Source: Croceitalea dokdonensis DOKDO 023 (GTDB lineage: Bacteria > Bacteroidota > Bacteroidia > Flavobacteriales > Flavobacteriaceae). Taken from it: 64,000 bases of DNA. The DNA is taken from the NCBI RefSeq assembly GCF_001306415.1, contig NZ_LDJX01000001.1, positions 372,001-436,000 of the forward strand, written 5' to 3'. This document shows positions 51,830-60,959 of this stretch, piece by piece. Under the pieces are notes generated by a model, which was not told the origin of the DNA, made no database searches, and saw nothing but the letters and a program-made list of their open reading frames with translations. Each line of letters opens with the position of its first letter. Position 1 is the first letter of the stretch. The position numbers were made by a program, and so were the translations under genes.

Positions 51830-52228
51830 TTAGGCCTGTTTGTCCACCAACCTGTCCTTTACATATTCTACCTTGGTCTTTCCATGCGGAAGAGGTTTTC
51901 CCTTTTCGTCCAGGTTGACCAGTATAACATTGTCCACGGTAAGGATGGTCTCCAAGGTCATTTTATTGCGCACCTCACAGTTTAGGGTCAATGAACTTTT
52001 GCCAAATTTGATGACTTCTATGCCTATTTCCACAATATCGCCTTGGACGGCGGAACTCATAAAATTGATTTCCGACATGTATTTGGTGACCACGCGCTTA
52101 TTCTCTAATTGAATGATGCCATAAATTACGGCTTGTTCATCCAGCCATGCCAGTACCTTGCCCGCAAACAAGGTGCCGTTGGCATTTAAATCCTCTGGCT
52201 TTACCCATTTTCTCGTATGAAACCTCAT
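51830..52228 (-). CDS. Acyl-CoA thioesterase, hotdog fold
   Basis: The product (132 aa from the ATG at 52228) is a YciA/Acot-type single hotdog thioesterase: NANGTLFAGKVLAWLDEQAV with the catalytic Asp and the long hotdog helix, followed by strands such as GDIVEIGIEVIKFGKSSLTL. It hydrolyses acyl-CoA thioesters. It converges with the dipeptidase gene, 6 bp between the stops. Confidence 0.88.
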   Translation of the reverse strand: MRFHTRKWVKPEDLNANGTLFAGKVLAWLDEQAVIYGIIQLENKRVVTKYMSEINFMSSAVQGDIVEIGIEVIKFGKSSLTLNCEVRNKMTLETILTVDNVILVNLDEKGKPLPHGKTKVEYVKDRLVDKQA

Positions 52229-52402
52229 CCACAAAATTTTTAACCAAAATTATAACTGATATACGTAGCAAACCCCATTAAAAGGCCATTCTGTAAAGAT
52301 TTAGGGATTTTAGGATTAGACCCACTGTTTATGGTGAATTTGGTAATCCTGTGGCATGTAATTATAAAATGTCTCAAAAAATGCGGATTCATCCGTTGGT
52401 TA

Positions 52403-52422
52403 GGAAACCGCTTTTGGTTTCC
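52403..52422. repeat. 7-bp hairpin GGAAACC/GGTTTCC
   Basis: A perfect 7-bp stem with a 6-nt loop lies in the 280-bp divergent gap between the thioesterase and the gene at 52511. No T-run on either side. Could be a leader hairpin or operator; untested. Confidence 0.35.
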
Positions 52423-52510
52423 CCTTTGTTCATAAAGCGTTGACAACTCCAATGCAAGGGTCACTATCCAACCAAAGCAAAGTGTATTTTTATACAAAAG
52501 TTAGTAAGCT

Positions 52511-52921
52511 ATGGAGGAGCGATGCAGCAATCTGCTAAGGGCACGCCCAGAGATTAAAACCACCCAGATACACATTGGAATGAGCGATGATGAAAGGTTT
52601 CAGAACCAAACGCTTAGACCCATATTAAAGATGCAAAACGGGCTGTTCTTGGCCATGTTCAAAAATTACATTGCCAAGTACAAGAACACGTATTATGAAC
52701 TATCCTTGGAAAAGCGACTGGCCTACATTGATAATGCGGTACAGCGCAACATGAAATTTAGGAATTCCTTAAAAGGAGTTATTATTGGTCAGTTCACGCT
52801 GGAAGAATATGAAACCTATATTGCAAACTCTTCTGCTTTGAACAAACGGATGATGGGTATGGTGATCAAACGACTAAAGGACCAGATGCAACTTTTTGAA
52901 AAAGCGCCCCTAGCCTATTAA
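52511..52921 (+). CDS. Conserved Flavobacterial protein (often labelled glyoxalase)
   Basis: The 136-aa helical, basic product starts MEERCSNLLRARPEI and carries the blocks SDDERFQNQTLRPILKMQN, FRNSLKGVIIGQFTLEEYE and NSSALNKRMMGMVIKRLKDQ. I recall this as a conserved Flavobacteriia family often named glyoxalase in databases, but I see no glyoxalase metal ligands or beta-alpha-beta-beta-beta repeat; the label looks misleading. No membrane segment. Its end overlaps the convergent DUF2461 gene by 12 bases. Confidence 0.7.
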   Translation: MEERCSNLLRARPEIKTTQIHIGMSDDERFQNQTLRPILKMQNGLFLAMFKNYIAKYKNTYYELSLEKRLAYIDNAVQRNMKFRNSLKGVIIGQFTLEEYETYIANSSALNKRMMGMVIKRLKDQMQLFEKAPLAY

Positions 52922-53584
52922 CGATTCCCCATTTAAATTGGTGGTCAAGATGGAGCCCATCAAATCAAAATAAGGTAAAACAGCTTTAAATGCCCCATCC
53001 ACCTGGTGGATAAAGTCCTCTTCCAACACTTTGCTGTCCGTAAAATTCTTCACAAAGATAAATTGCTTTTGGCGAATGAGGGCTATGTCCGGATGATGCT
53101 TGTCAAACCCTTTTGGAGCGGTTTTCACGGCATCGCCCTTTAATTTCCCCCAGATAGCGGCAAAAGGTTTGGCTTCAACAACCCCTTTGAATTCGGAGGC
53201 ATCCAAATCCAGTTCCTGTCTGATACGCAATAAGTCTTCCTTATTGGGATTCCAAAACCCCGCAGCGGCAAAGGAACCTCCCGGTTTAATACACAGGAAC
53301 CGACCGCCACGGCGTTCCAAACCTAATCTGGAATATGAGGCCGCAAATTGGGTCTTATAGGGCGTTTTATCCTTGGAAAAACGAACATCCCTATAGATAC
53401 GGAACATTTTGGTCTTTTCTATCTGGTCATAGGCCTCCATACGGGACGCTAGGGCTTCAAAGAAGGTTTTTACTTGGGCTTGGTGCACTTTAAAGGTGTC
53501 TTTATGGGCCTCAAACCAATCCCTATTGTTATTTGCCTCCAATTTTTTTAAAAACCGTAAGCTTGCGCCATCTATTGTTTCCAT
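52910..53584 (-). CDS. DUF2461-family protein
   Basis: Starting at METIDG (53584), the 224-aa product shows the DUF2461 pattern: LRFLKKLEANNNRDWFEAHK at the N-terminus, FRIYRDVRFSKDKTPYKT and CIKPGGSFAAAGFWNPN in the middle. The family is widespread; function unknown. The ATG at 53620 would prepend 12 unlikely residues. It converges with the gene at 52511. Confidence 0.9.
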   Translation of the reverse strand: METIDGASLRFLKKLEANNNRDWFEAHKDTFKVHQAQVKTFFEALASRMEAYDQIEKTKMFRIYRDVRFSKDKTPYKTQFAASYSRLGLERRGGRFLCIKPGGSFAAAGFWNPNKEDLLRIRQELDLDASEFKGVVEAKPFAAIWGKLKGDAVKTAPKGFDKHHPDIALIRQKQFIFVKNFTDSKVLEEDFIHQVDGAFKAVLPYFDLMGSILTTNLNGESLIG

Positions 53585-53677
53585 CACAAAAAATCTACTA
53601 TTTAGGGTAAAGTTAACCAAATAGGGATAGTACCCTTTTTAAAGAATGGGTATTTTTAGCGCAGCAACAAAAAAGGC

Positions 53678-54469
53678 ATGAATTCGGAAACCATCATCCA
53701 ACAAATTAAACAGCACAAGAAACAGCCCCATCTGGATTTTAGGTTAAAGCAGCAAACGGAAACCTTTACGGACACGCTATTTTACACGCTGTTTGACAGT
53801 AATACCGATGTGGCCCAAAACTTAGGACTTTTGGCCAAACAGTTTGATGACCTGGTAACCCTTGCCTGTTGGGAAACCAATAAGCCCTGTGCCAAAGTAT
53901 GGGAAAATTATGTGGCCCAGCTGCCGATTGTTTTGGAGGCCCTAAACTTGGATGCTGAGGCCATTTTAAATTGCGATCCCGCATCTCTTTCCATTCAAGA
54001 GGTGTACATGGCCTACCCTGGGTTTTATGCCATTGCCATTTATAGGTTGGCCCATGTTTTTTATAAAAAGGGCTTTCCCATGGTGCCCAGGCTCATGACG
54101 GAATATGCGCACAGGCAAACAGGGGTAGACATTAATCCCGGCGCTACCATTGGCAAATCTTTCTTTATAGACCATGCCACTGGGGTTGTCATTGGGGAGA
54201 CGGCAATCATCAAAGATCATGTAAAGATTTACCAAGGGGTCACCCTGGGAGCTTTGTTCGTGGCCAAATCCCTAAAGGAAACCAAACGCCATCCTACGAT
54301 TGAATCCAATGTTACGATCTATGCCAATGCCACCATTTTAGGGGGGGACACCATTATTGGCAAAAACTGTATTATTGGTGGTAATGCGTGGATTACCAAG
54401 TCCGTGCCGGCCAACTCCAAAGTATTTCATGTCCCGGAAATTAAAATTAAAACCACTCCAGATGCCTAA
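53678..54469 (+). CDS. cysE: Serine O-acetyltransferase
   Basis: The 263-aa product has a helical N-terminal part and a C-terminal left-handed beta-helix of hexapeptide repeats (DINPGATIGKSFFIDHATGV, TIESNVTIYANATILGG). H166 in IDHATGVVIGE is the catalytic base, and IYQGVTLGALF is the acetyl-CoA site. It acetylates L-serine from acetyl-CoA as the first step of cysteine synthesis. Its stop overlaps the following cysM start by 8 bases, so the two are coupled. Confidence 0.95.
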   Translation: MNSETIIQQIKQHKKQPHLDFRLKQQTETFTDTLFYTLFDSNTDVAQNLGLLAKQFDDLVTLACWETNKPCAKVWENYVAQLPIVLEALNLDAEAILNCDPASLSIQEVYMAYPGFYAIAIYRLAHVFYKKGFPMVPRLMTEYAHRQTGVDINPGATIGKSFFIDHATGVVIGETAIIKDHVKIYQGVTLGALFVAKSLKETKRHPTIESNVTIYANATILGGDTIIGKNCIIGGNAWITKSVPANSKVFHVPEIKIKTTPDA

Positions 54470-55346
54470 TTCTGTCCTTGATTTAATTGGGAACACCCCA
54501 TTGGTGCGTTCCAAAGTGTTGAACACCAATCCTAAGGTCCAGGTTTTCTTTAAGTTGGAGGGACATAACCCAGGGGGCAGCGTAAAAGACCGTCCTGCCC
54601 TAAATATGATAAAAACCGGGCTGGAACGTGGTGCGTATACCAAAGACACCAAGCTTATAGAGGCCACTAGCGGAAATACGGGAATAGGGCTTGCCATGGT
54701 AGCGGGAATCTACGGTTTGGATATAGAGCTGGTGATGCCAGAAAACGCAACCGTGGAACGGATACAGACCATGAGGGCCTATGGGGCAAAGGTTACCCTT
54801 ACCCCTGCTGATATTGGTATTGAGGGTGCCCGCGATTATGCAGAGGCCAAAGTAAAGCAAGAAGGCTTTACAATGATCGACCAATTTGGCAATCCAGATA
54901 ACTGGAAGGCCCACTACAACACCACGGGACCCGAGATTTGGCGAGACACCCAACAACAGCTCACCCATTTTGTATCCAGTATGGGCACTACGGGTACCAT
55001 TACCGGCACCTCCAAGTACCTAAAGGAACAAAACAAAGGAATCAATATCATTGGTGTACAGCCCCAAGAGGGTTCGCGCATTCCGGGCATACGCAAGTGG
55101 TCTCCCGCCTATGTGCCCCGTATTTATGATGACAGCCACGTGGACGATATTTTCTACGTAAACGAAACGGAAGCCAAATCCATGGCAAGACGCTTGGCCA
55201 AAGAAGAAGGTATTTTTTCTGGGATGAGCAGCGGCGGTGCCGCTACGGTAGCCTTACGCCTGGCCAACCAACTTAAAGAAGGGGTGATTGTGTCCATTGT
55301 ATGCGATCGTGGGGACCGGTATTTATCCTCCGGATTGTTTGGGTAG
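54462..55346 (+). CDS. cysM: Cysteine synthase (CysM type)
   Basis: The 294-aa PLP enzyme starts at ATG 54462 (MPNSVLDLIGNTPLV); an in-frame ATG upstream lies inside cysE and is not plausible. K42 in GGSVKDRPALNM is the Schiff-base lysine, EATSGNTGIGLAMVA binds the PLP phosphate, and GTTGTITGTSKYL completes the site. It makes cysteine from O-acetylserine and sulfide (CysM-type can use thiosulfate). Directly after cysE, forming a two-gene cysteine operon. Confidence 0.95.
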   Translation: MPNSVLDLIGNTPLVRSKVLNTNPKVQVFFKLEGHNPGGSVKDRPALNMIKTGLERGAYTKDTKLIEATSGNTGIGLAMVAGIYGLDIELVMPENATVERIQTMRAYGAKVTLTPADIGIEGARDYAEAKVKQEGFTMIDQFGNPDNWKAHYNTTGPEIWRDTQQQLTHFVSSMGTTGTITGTSKYLKEQNKGINIIGVQPQEGSRIPGIRKWSPAYVPRIYDDSHVDDIFYVNETEAKSMARRLAKEEGIFSGMSSGGAATVALRLANQLKEGVIVSIVCDRGDRYLSSGLFG

Positions 55347-55472
55347 CCACTGGTAAAAACTTTTCTCCGCGCTTTTAAGCAGCATTTGTAATCGTTTGAG
55401 AAAAAGAACAATTTCATTATCAACTGCTAGAAAGAGTTGAAACATCACTTAGCTCAATAATCATGAGCTCCA

Positions 55473-56267
55473 CTACTCCAACGCCCCTTCAATCGTATCT
55501 AAATATTCAGAAAACTGTGCCAGATTGTTATGCTCGCCCTTTGGTATGGTAATAAATTCCTTTGGTGCTTCTGCCACTTCAAATAAGCGTTGCCCAGATT
55601 TGTAATCCACCACACTATCCTCGGTACCATGATAGATGGTTATAGGGCAGTTAACCTGCTTAATGTATTGGTTTGAAGGAAACTCGTACTTCAACAATAG
55701 GTCCAGCGGTAAAAAAGCAAAGCGTTGCCTGGCCACATCTTTCAGATTATAAAATGGGGTTTCCAAAATAAGCTGGTAAGGCGTATTCTTTGATGCTACT
55801 TGCGTAGCGATGGCCGCCCCTAAAGAACGTCCATAGACCCGTATCAGGTCCTCATCATAATACTGCTTGGTATAGTCATAAAACAACTGGGCATCTGCAA
55901 ATAAGTTGGCTTCACTTAGCTTTCCTGTGCTTTTACCATAGGTGCGATAGTCCATGATGACCAAATCATATTGCTTTTCCACAAAAAAAGTGGCAATCTG
56001 TCCCCATCTGGCAAGGTTTCCCGCGTTGCCGTGGAAATAAAGAATGACTCCTTTTGGCTTGGCTGCCTTAAAATGTAATCCGTTTAAACGGGCACCGTCT
56101 TTGGCCTTTAAAAAAAACTCTTCAAAAGGTTGGGAAAATTCATAGGCGTAGTCCTGTGGTAGTTCGGTCGGCAAAAAAATGAGTTTTTCTTGTAAAAAGT
56201 AAAGCATAATGATGAGGAACACATAAAATCCCAGAAGGAAATAGGTAATTTTTTTAAACTTTCGCAT
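55473..56267 (-). CDS. Alpha/beta hydrolase, BEM46-like (paralogue 1)
   Basis: The 264-aa product has an N-terminal transmembrane anchor (residues ~5-25) and a BEM46/YqkD-type hydrolase domain: GVILYFHGNAGNLARWG (oxyanion-hole region), IRVYGRSLGAAIATQVA with nucleophile Ser in GRSLG, ITIYHGTEDSVVDY (catalytic Asp) and a final His in KGEHNNLAQ. It overlaps its paralogue upstream by 14 bases. Substrate unknown, lipid or glycan ester likely. Confidence 0.9.
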   Translation of the reverse strand: MRKFKKITYFLLGFYVFLIIMLYFLQEKLIFLPTELPQDYAYEFSQPFEEFFLKAKDGARLNGLHFKAAKPKGVILYFHGNAGNLARWGQIATFFVEKQYDLVIMDYRTYGKSTGKLSEANLFADAQLFYDYTKQYYDEDLIRVYGRSLGAAIATQVASKNTPYQLILETPFYNLKDVARQRFAFLPLDLLLKYEFPSNQYIKQVNCPITIYHGTEDSVVDYKSGQRLFEVAEAPKEFITIPKGEHNNLAQFSEYLDTIEGALE

Positions 56268-57135
56268 TGGTACGTTTACTGCTATGAATCACATCAATAC
56301 TGGAACCGGTCAAATCTACCTCGGTACGTTTGCTATAGACAATATCCTCTAACATTTTATGATAGGATTCAAAAGTATTCAGATTTTTGTGTCCGCCACC
56401 AATTACTGTATGTAGCGTAGTCAGTTCTCTTTTTATTTTAGACAGTTTTACACTGGTTTTATAGGGTATCAATTGATCATCCGTACCATGGATAATGTGG
56501 ATGGGGCAATTGACATATTTGAGCCATTTATAGGTGGGCATGGGAAATTTTATTAAAACGGACAGCGGCATAAAGGGCAAAAAACGCTTTCCCACCTTGC
56601 TTAGACTGTAGTAAGGAGCGTCCAAAACTAGCATTCTTGGGTTGTTCATAGAAGCCAACTTTGCGGCAAATCCGGAACCCAAGGACCTGCCGTATAGGAT
56701 AATGTATTTCTCATCCACTTTCTCCTTTAACTTGTTGTAGACCACCTGCATGTCCCTTTTTATGGCCTTTTGGGAGCGCCTACCGGTACTCTTTCCAAAA
56801 CCACGGTAATCTACCATGACCACGTCATAACCATGGCGGGTAAAATCTACTGCAAATTTGCCCCAACCTTTAATGCTTTTAGAATTTCCCTTGAGGTAAA
56901 AAACCACACCTTTTGGGTTTTTGGTCTTAAAGCGCAGGCCATTGATGATGGCACCGTCACGGGTCTCTATATTGTATTCCTCGGTTTCCTGATTTTCATA
57001 ATAAAATTGAAAGTCCTTTGGCAGTTTTTCTGGTTTAAAGAGCAAATAATCCTGCAAAAAGTAGAGCAACACGCTAATGGCGATATAACTACCGATAATC
57101 AGAAAAATTGTATAAACCCAAGTGTCCAATCCCAT
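56254..57135 (-). CDS. Alpha/beta hydrolase, BEM46-like (paralogue 2)
   Basis: Starting at ATG 57135 (MGLDTWVYTI) the 293-aa product has one transmembrane segment and the same hydrolase domain as its neighbour: GVVFYLKGNSKSIKGWG, the nucleophile elbow LYGRSLGSGFAAKLAS, IHIIHGTDDQLIPY, and IGGGHKNLNTF with the catalytic His. The oxyanion motif HGNAG of the paralogue is LKGNSK here, a variation in an otherwise conserved loop. The pair arose by tandem duplication and is probably transcribed together. Confidence 0.9.
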   Translation of the reverse strand: MGLDTWVYTIFLIIGSYIAISVLLYFLQDYLLFKPEKLPKDFQFYYENQETEEYNIETRDGAIINGLRFKTKNPKGVVFYLKGNSKSIKGWGKFAVDFTRHGYDVVMVDYRGFGKSTGRRSQKAIKRDMQVVYNKLKEKVDEKYIILYGRSLGSGFAAKLASMNNPRMLVLDAPYYSLSKVGKRFLPFMPLSVLIKFPMPTYKWLKYVNCPIHIIHGTDDQLIPYKTSVKLSKIKRELTTLHTVIGGGHKNLNTFESYHKMLEDIVYSKRTEVDLTGSSIDVIHSSKRTNAKV

Positions 57136-57174
57136 TCTTTTGAGTAAAATACAAAAAACCAATTAGATGCCATT

Positions 57175-57203
57175 AAAAAAGGATGCCTCACGGCATCCTT
57201 TTT
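57175..57203 (-). terminator. Rho-independent terminator
   Basis: On the minus strand AAAAAGGATGCC-GTGA-GGCATCCTTTTTT forms an almost perfect stem with T-run, 20 bp past the stop of the gene at 57225 and before the BEM46 pair. Confidence 0.85.
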
Positions 57204-57224
57204 CATTGAACGAAACAAAATGAA

Positions 57225-57758
57225 CTATTTGGAATTTTCCCTTTTCATTGTTCTATAGTCTTCTATTTTTAACTCTAGTCGTTTGCCATCGTTCATGGTG
57301 AACACATAAGCATCATTATTCTCCATTCCTTTTTCTTTTAGGATGGACATATTGTTTAGAATAGTAGTGCTCTCCCCTTTATCCACCGCGAGCACCAGCT
57401 TATCTGGGCTGGACATTAGGGTGAAATCCGTTTCGTCCTCCGTCATATAACTAAAGGAGATAAACTCATCATATTCAAAATCTTTATCTAAGTCTATCCA
57501 GACTTTTTTCACTACCACTTTTGGAGGAAAGATTCTATCCCCATTGACCTTATACTTGTCTTCCAATTCTGTCATTACCGCTTGGCGCACCACAGTATTT
57601 ATTTTCACACTGTTTTCGTAGCTATTGCCGTCTACGGTAAAGGTGTACGTTTTCTCTTTAGTTTCATTTTGTAATTCGCTCTGGGCAGCCGTTTGCCCAA
57701 AGGTTCCTATGGCCAAAAATGATGCGACCACTGTAAAATATAATTGTTTGATTTTCAT
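57225..57758 (-). CDS. Secreted protein of unknown function
   Basis: The 177-aa product has a signal peptide (residues 1-21, TFGQ) and a mature part of mixed strands and helices, lysine/glutamate-rich, containing EKTYTFTVDGNSYENSVKI and VWIDLDKDFEYDEFISFSY. No family recognised. It has its own terminator and a leader of ~50 bp to the dps gene upstream on the same strand. Monocistronic or read-through from dps. Confidence 0.75.
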   Translation of the reverse strand: MKIKQLYFTVVASFLAIGTFGQTAAQSELQNETKEKTYTFTVDGNSYENSVKINTVVRQAVMTELEDKYKVNGDRIFPPKVVVKKVWIDLDKDFEYDEFISFSYMTEDETDFTLMSSPDKLVLAVDKGESTTILNNMSILKEKGMENNDAYVFTMNDGKRLELKIEDYRTMKRENSK

Positions 57759-57812
57759 TCTTCTTGTGTTTTATGTGTTTTACGTATTGTTCGGACTTTC
57801 TGTATCAGGCTT

Positions 57813-58313
57813 TTAGGACGGATTGGCAAATTGCAATTTTTCGCTGTTCTTTTTACTCCATGCATTCAGCATCCAGCTGCTTTTCTCCAGCTCCCTAATG
57901 TAGGCACCTACCAAGTCTATGGTTCCCTCATCTTCCACCTTCTCAGCGGTGGTGATGACCTTTGCCATTTGTTTCAACAAAATGCCATGCGCAAACAACA
58001 GTTCTTCTACCATTTTGTGGTCATTGAGATGCACTGGGCTTTCATTGATGGAAGATTTTGCTAAAAACTCACTGTAATTGCTAATGGGATGGTACCTTAA
58101 AGTGAGGATACGTTCTGCAATCTCATCTATTTTTACCCTTGCATCCGTGTAAAGCTCTTCAAACTTTACATGTAGGTCAAAAAAGTTTTCACCGGTAACG
58201 TTCCAGTGGAAGTTTCGTAACTTTTGGTAGTATAAATGATAATCTGCCAAAAGAACGTTTAATTCCGTTACAATAGGTTGTACCTCGTTTTCTGTTAAAT
58301 TCAAATAATTCAT
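57813..58313 (-). CDS. dps: Dps-family ferritin (DNA starvation protein)
   Basis: The 166-aa four-helix bundle has the interface ferroxidase centre of Dps: H36 in RNFHWNVTGENFFDLH, H48, D63 and E67 in KIDEIAERIL. It oxidises Fe2+ with hydrogen peroxide and stores iron, protecting DNA. Length typical; no long Lys-rich DNA-binding tail. Leader of ~220 bp contains no motif I can name. Confidence 0.95.
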   Translation of the reverse strand: MNYLNLTENEVQPIVTELNVLLADYHLYYQKLRNFHWNVTGENFFDLHVKFEELYTDARVKIDEIAERILTLRYHPISNYSEFLAKSSINESPVHLNDHKMVEELLFAHGILLKQMAKVITTAEKVEDEGTIDLVGAYIRELEKSSWMLNAWSKKNSEKLQFANPS

Positions 58314-58507
58314 ACGTCCATTTTATTGTACCAACACTCGGTCGGCACGTAGTTCATAATTTCGATTATTGTTGGTAGTGAAGAAAATTTAACGTCGCTA
58401 GGAAACTGCAACCACTTTGGCGAACGCCTTGTTACCAGAACGGTAAACCAACACCTGTAATATAAGTTTGTGAGGCAGTCTGTCAAGCACTTTAACAGGG
58501 TTTAACG

Positions 58508-58541
58508 GTAATGCCATAGCATTAACATAAGGCTATGTTAA
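58508..58541. repeat. Two adjacent hairpins at the corA stop
   Basis: TAATGC-cata-GCATTA (58509-58524) and TTAACATA-aggc-TATGTTAA (58522-58541) are both perfect; they overlap by three bases and contain the complementary CATAGC/GGCTATG, so alternative pairing is possible. The second includes the corA stop codon. No T-run, so not a normal terminator. Confidence 0.4.
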
Positions 58542-59629
58542 AGCCAGTCCTTTTTCTTAAAGTAAATTAACAGGCCAAGGGCCATAAGGATAAAAGCTGC
58601 CCAAAGATAATAGTAGCCATACTCCCAACGCAACTCGGGCATGTGTTCAAAATTCATCCCATAAATGCCGGCAAAAAATGTCAAGGGAATAAAAATAGAG
58701 GCCATAACGGTAAGTACCTTCATGACCTCGTTCATTTTATTGCTCATATTGGTCATGTACATTTCCATTAAACTGGTAGACATCTCTCTATATAAGACCA
58801 AATCCTCATTGATTTCCAAGCAATGGTCAAAGGTGTCTTTAAAAAAGAGTTTGGTCTCTTTTGAAATTAAATGGTGTTCCGTATGGATCAATCTATTGAC
58901 CAATTCCTTTACCGGAAAAACCCATTTTCGGATACGTAGAATTTCCTTTTTCAGGTATTGAATTTTTTTTGCCGACTCTTTCTGTGGGTCATTGTAGACT
59001 TCATCCTCTAAAACCTCCAGTTTTTCTTTAATATCCTCTAAAACCACAAAATAATGGTCTACGATGGCATCTAGGAGTGCAAAAAAGAGATAATCTGCCC
59101 CCCGGCTTCTAATTCTACCAAACTTCTTTTCAATGCGTTTGATTACCTCTCCAAAAACATCATCTTCATTTTCTTGGAACAACAACACGGTATCCTGAAA
59201 CAAACAAAGGGCGACATGCTCTACAACCAACTTTTCATCACCGTCCAAATAAAGCATTTTAAATACACCAAAAACATAGTTTTCATACTCGTCTATTTTG
59301 GGCCTTTGCAGGGTATCCACCAAATCTTCCAGCAACAGGTTATTTAAATCATATATCCCTCCTATTTTAGCTATGGCGTCTTCATCCGTAAGTCCAACAA
59401 CATCAACAAGAGAGGTGAACCCAGTATCCGATTTTGATTTAACTTCCTGAATTCCAATGACTTTTTTGCTATAATCCGTATCATTATACTTTAAAACGGA
59501 GATATAGGTGTCTTGTTTAGACCTATTCCCTATATAGGTTATTGCACCAGGAGCCTTTCCAAGTTTAGATTTGGACCTAAATTGCTTTGGTATTTTTATC
59601 TTAGGTGTTTTTGCCGTTTTTAGAGCCAT
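58538..59629 (-). CDS. corA: Magnesium/cobalt transporter CorA
   Basis: The 363-aa product has a long cytoplasmic domain and two C-terminal transmembrane helices with the signature AGIYGMNFEHMPEL (GMN, near residue 325) in the pore loop, and the basic tail KKKDWL. It carries Mg2+ or other divalent cations into the cell. Full length for the family. Stop codon lies inside a hairpin. Monocistronic. Confidence 0.95.
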   Translation of the reverse strand: MALKTAKTPKIKIPKQFRSKSKLGKAPGAITYIGNRSKQDTYISVLKYNDTDYSKKVIGIQEVKSKSDTGFTSLVDVVGLTDEDAIAKIGGIYDLNNLLLEDLVDTLQRPKIDEYENYVFGVFKMLYLDGDEKLVVEHVALCLFQDTVLLFQENEDDVFGEVIKRIEKKFGRIRSRGADYLFFALLDAIVDHYFVVLEDIKEKLEVLEDEVYNDPQKESAKKIQYLKKEILRIRKWVFPVKELVNRLIHTEHHLISKETKLFFKDTFDHCLEINEDLVLYREMSTSLMEMYMTNMSNKMNEVMKVLTVMASIFIPLTFFAGIYGMNFEHMPELRWEYGYYYLWAAFILMALGLLIYFKKKDWL

Positions 59630-59738
59630 ATCCGGTAACTACTTGTTCAGTTAAATATACAGTTTAATTATTTCTGGTTAAAACTGTAACGATGCCAAGG
59701 GTTTTACCGTCTTATCATCATAGATATAAAATACAAGC

Positions 59739-60959
59739 ATGACCACCGCAACCGCCCAAACCAATTCTTATAAACGAATTGAAATTATTGATGCCTTACG
59801 GGGCTTCTCCCTAGCAGGGATTGTCTTTTGCCATATGCTGGAAAATTTTGTGGCCTCACCAATGCCAACGGAGGCTATGGAAGCAATGAATCCTGGCCTA
59901 ATAGATCAAATAGCAGATGGACTGGTGAGTTTCTTTTTTAGGGGTAAATTCTTTGCCCTGTTTTCATTTTTGTTTGGACTAAGCTTTTTTATTCAGATGG
60001 ATAACGGTAGTAAAAGAGGTCATTATTTTGGTGGGCGCTTTCTATGGAGACTGTTGATTTTATTGGCTATTGGTTTTGTGCACAGTATGTTCTACCGCGG
60101 TGACATTTTAACCATTTATGCGCTTTTGGGAATTTTGCTAATTCCCTTTTACAAAGTGAATACCAAATGGGTCTTGTGCATAGCCGCATTGCTCTTTCTG
60201 GGATTGGGTAGGTTTATCGTTTTTTTTCTTACCCAGGGTGATGGTTTGTTTGTAACGCAACATATGGGCCCTGATGCCCCATGGGTGGCTTCATATTTTG
60301 ATGTGCTCAAAAATGGCAGCATTGGAGCGGTGTTTGCCTCCAATGCCTTAGAAGGTAACCTACATAAAGCCGAATTTCAATTTGGGGTGTTCTCTAGGGG
60401 TTATCTCACCTTCGGTTTCTTTTTATTAGGTCTTTTTGCCGGCAGAATGGCATTTTTTAAACAATATTTGACCGAAAAGAAGTTTCTAAAAAAAGTATGG
60501 GTAGGGTCTTTGATCTTGCTTTTTAGTTCTATTGTTAGCATGATTGCCGTGTTTTCCAGCATGGGGGAAGGTATGGAGTTCAACTCTTGGAGGTCCATGT
60601 TGGGACTTACCTTTTATGACCTTATGAATTTGGCATTGACCTTATTGGTCATTGCCATTTTTGTAATTCTCTACACAAAGGTTAAACCACAACGTTTTCT
60701 GGAAAAATTTGTCCCCTATGGAAAATTGGCATTGACCAATTACGTTTTTCAAAGTCTTGTAGGCACGTTTATCTTCTTTGGCTGGGGATTAGGGTATTTG
60801 TCCAGCATACCCAACCGTTATGTGTTTTTAATGGCCATTGCCATAATAGCAGGCCAAATGTGGTTGAGCAAACTATGGCTCAAGCATTTTTACTATGGTC
60901 CATTGGAATGGCTTTGGAGAAGTCTTACGTATTTTAAGATGATGCCTTTTAAAAAGTAG
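59739..60959 (+). CDS. DUF418-family membrane protein
   Basis: The 406-aa product has about nine to ten transmembrane helices and the DUF418 pattern: N-terminal RIEIIDALRGFSLAGIVFCHM, and the C-terminal block VPYGKLALTNYVFQSLVGTF and KHFYYGPLEWLWRSLTY. Related to acyltransferase-like YeiB proteins; the role is unknown. Divergent from corA, and followed by a 380-bp gap. Confidence 0.92.
   Translation: MTTATAQTNSYKRIEIIDALRGFSLAGIVFCHMLENFVASPMPTEAMEAMNPGLIDQIADGLVSFFFRGKFFALFSFLFGLSFFIQMDNGSKRGHYFGGRFLWRLLILLAIGFVHSMFYRGDILTIYALLGILLIPFYKVNTKWVLCIAALLFLGLGRFIVFFLTQGDGLFVTQHMGPDAPWVASYFDVLKNGSIGAVFASNALEGNLHKAEFQFGVFSRGYLTFGFFLLGLFAGRMAFFKQYLTEKKFLKKVWVGSLILLFSSIVSMIAVFSSMGEGMEFNSWRSMLGLTFYDLMNLALTLLVIAIFVILYTKVKPQRFLEKFVPYGKLALTNYVFQSLVGTFIFFGWGLGYLSSIPNRYVFLMAIAIIAGQMWLSKLWLKHFYYGPLEWLWRSLTYFKMMPFKK

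Noticed and set aside
52240-52497. 85-codon minus-strand frame in the gap before 52511
   Set aside because: No recognisable composition, covers a hairpin and the likely promoter region of two divergent genes.
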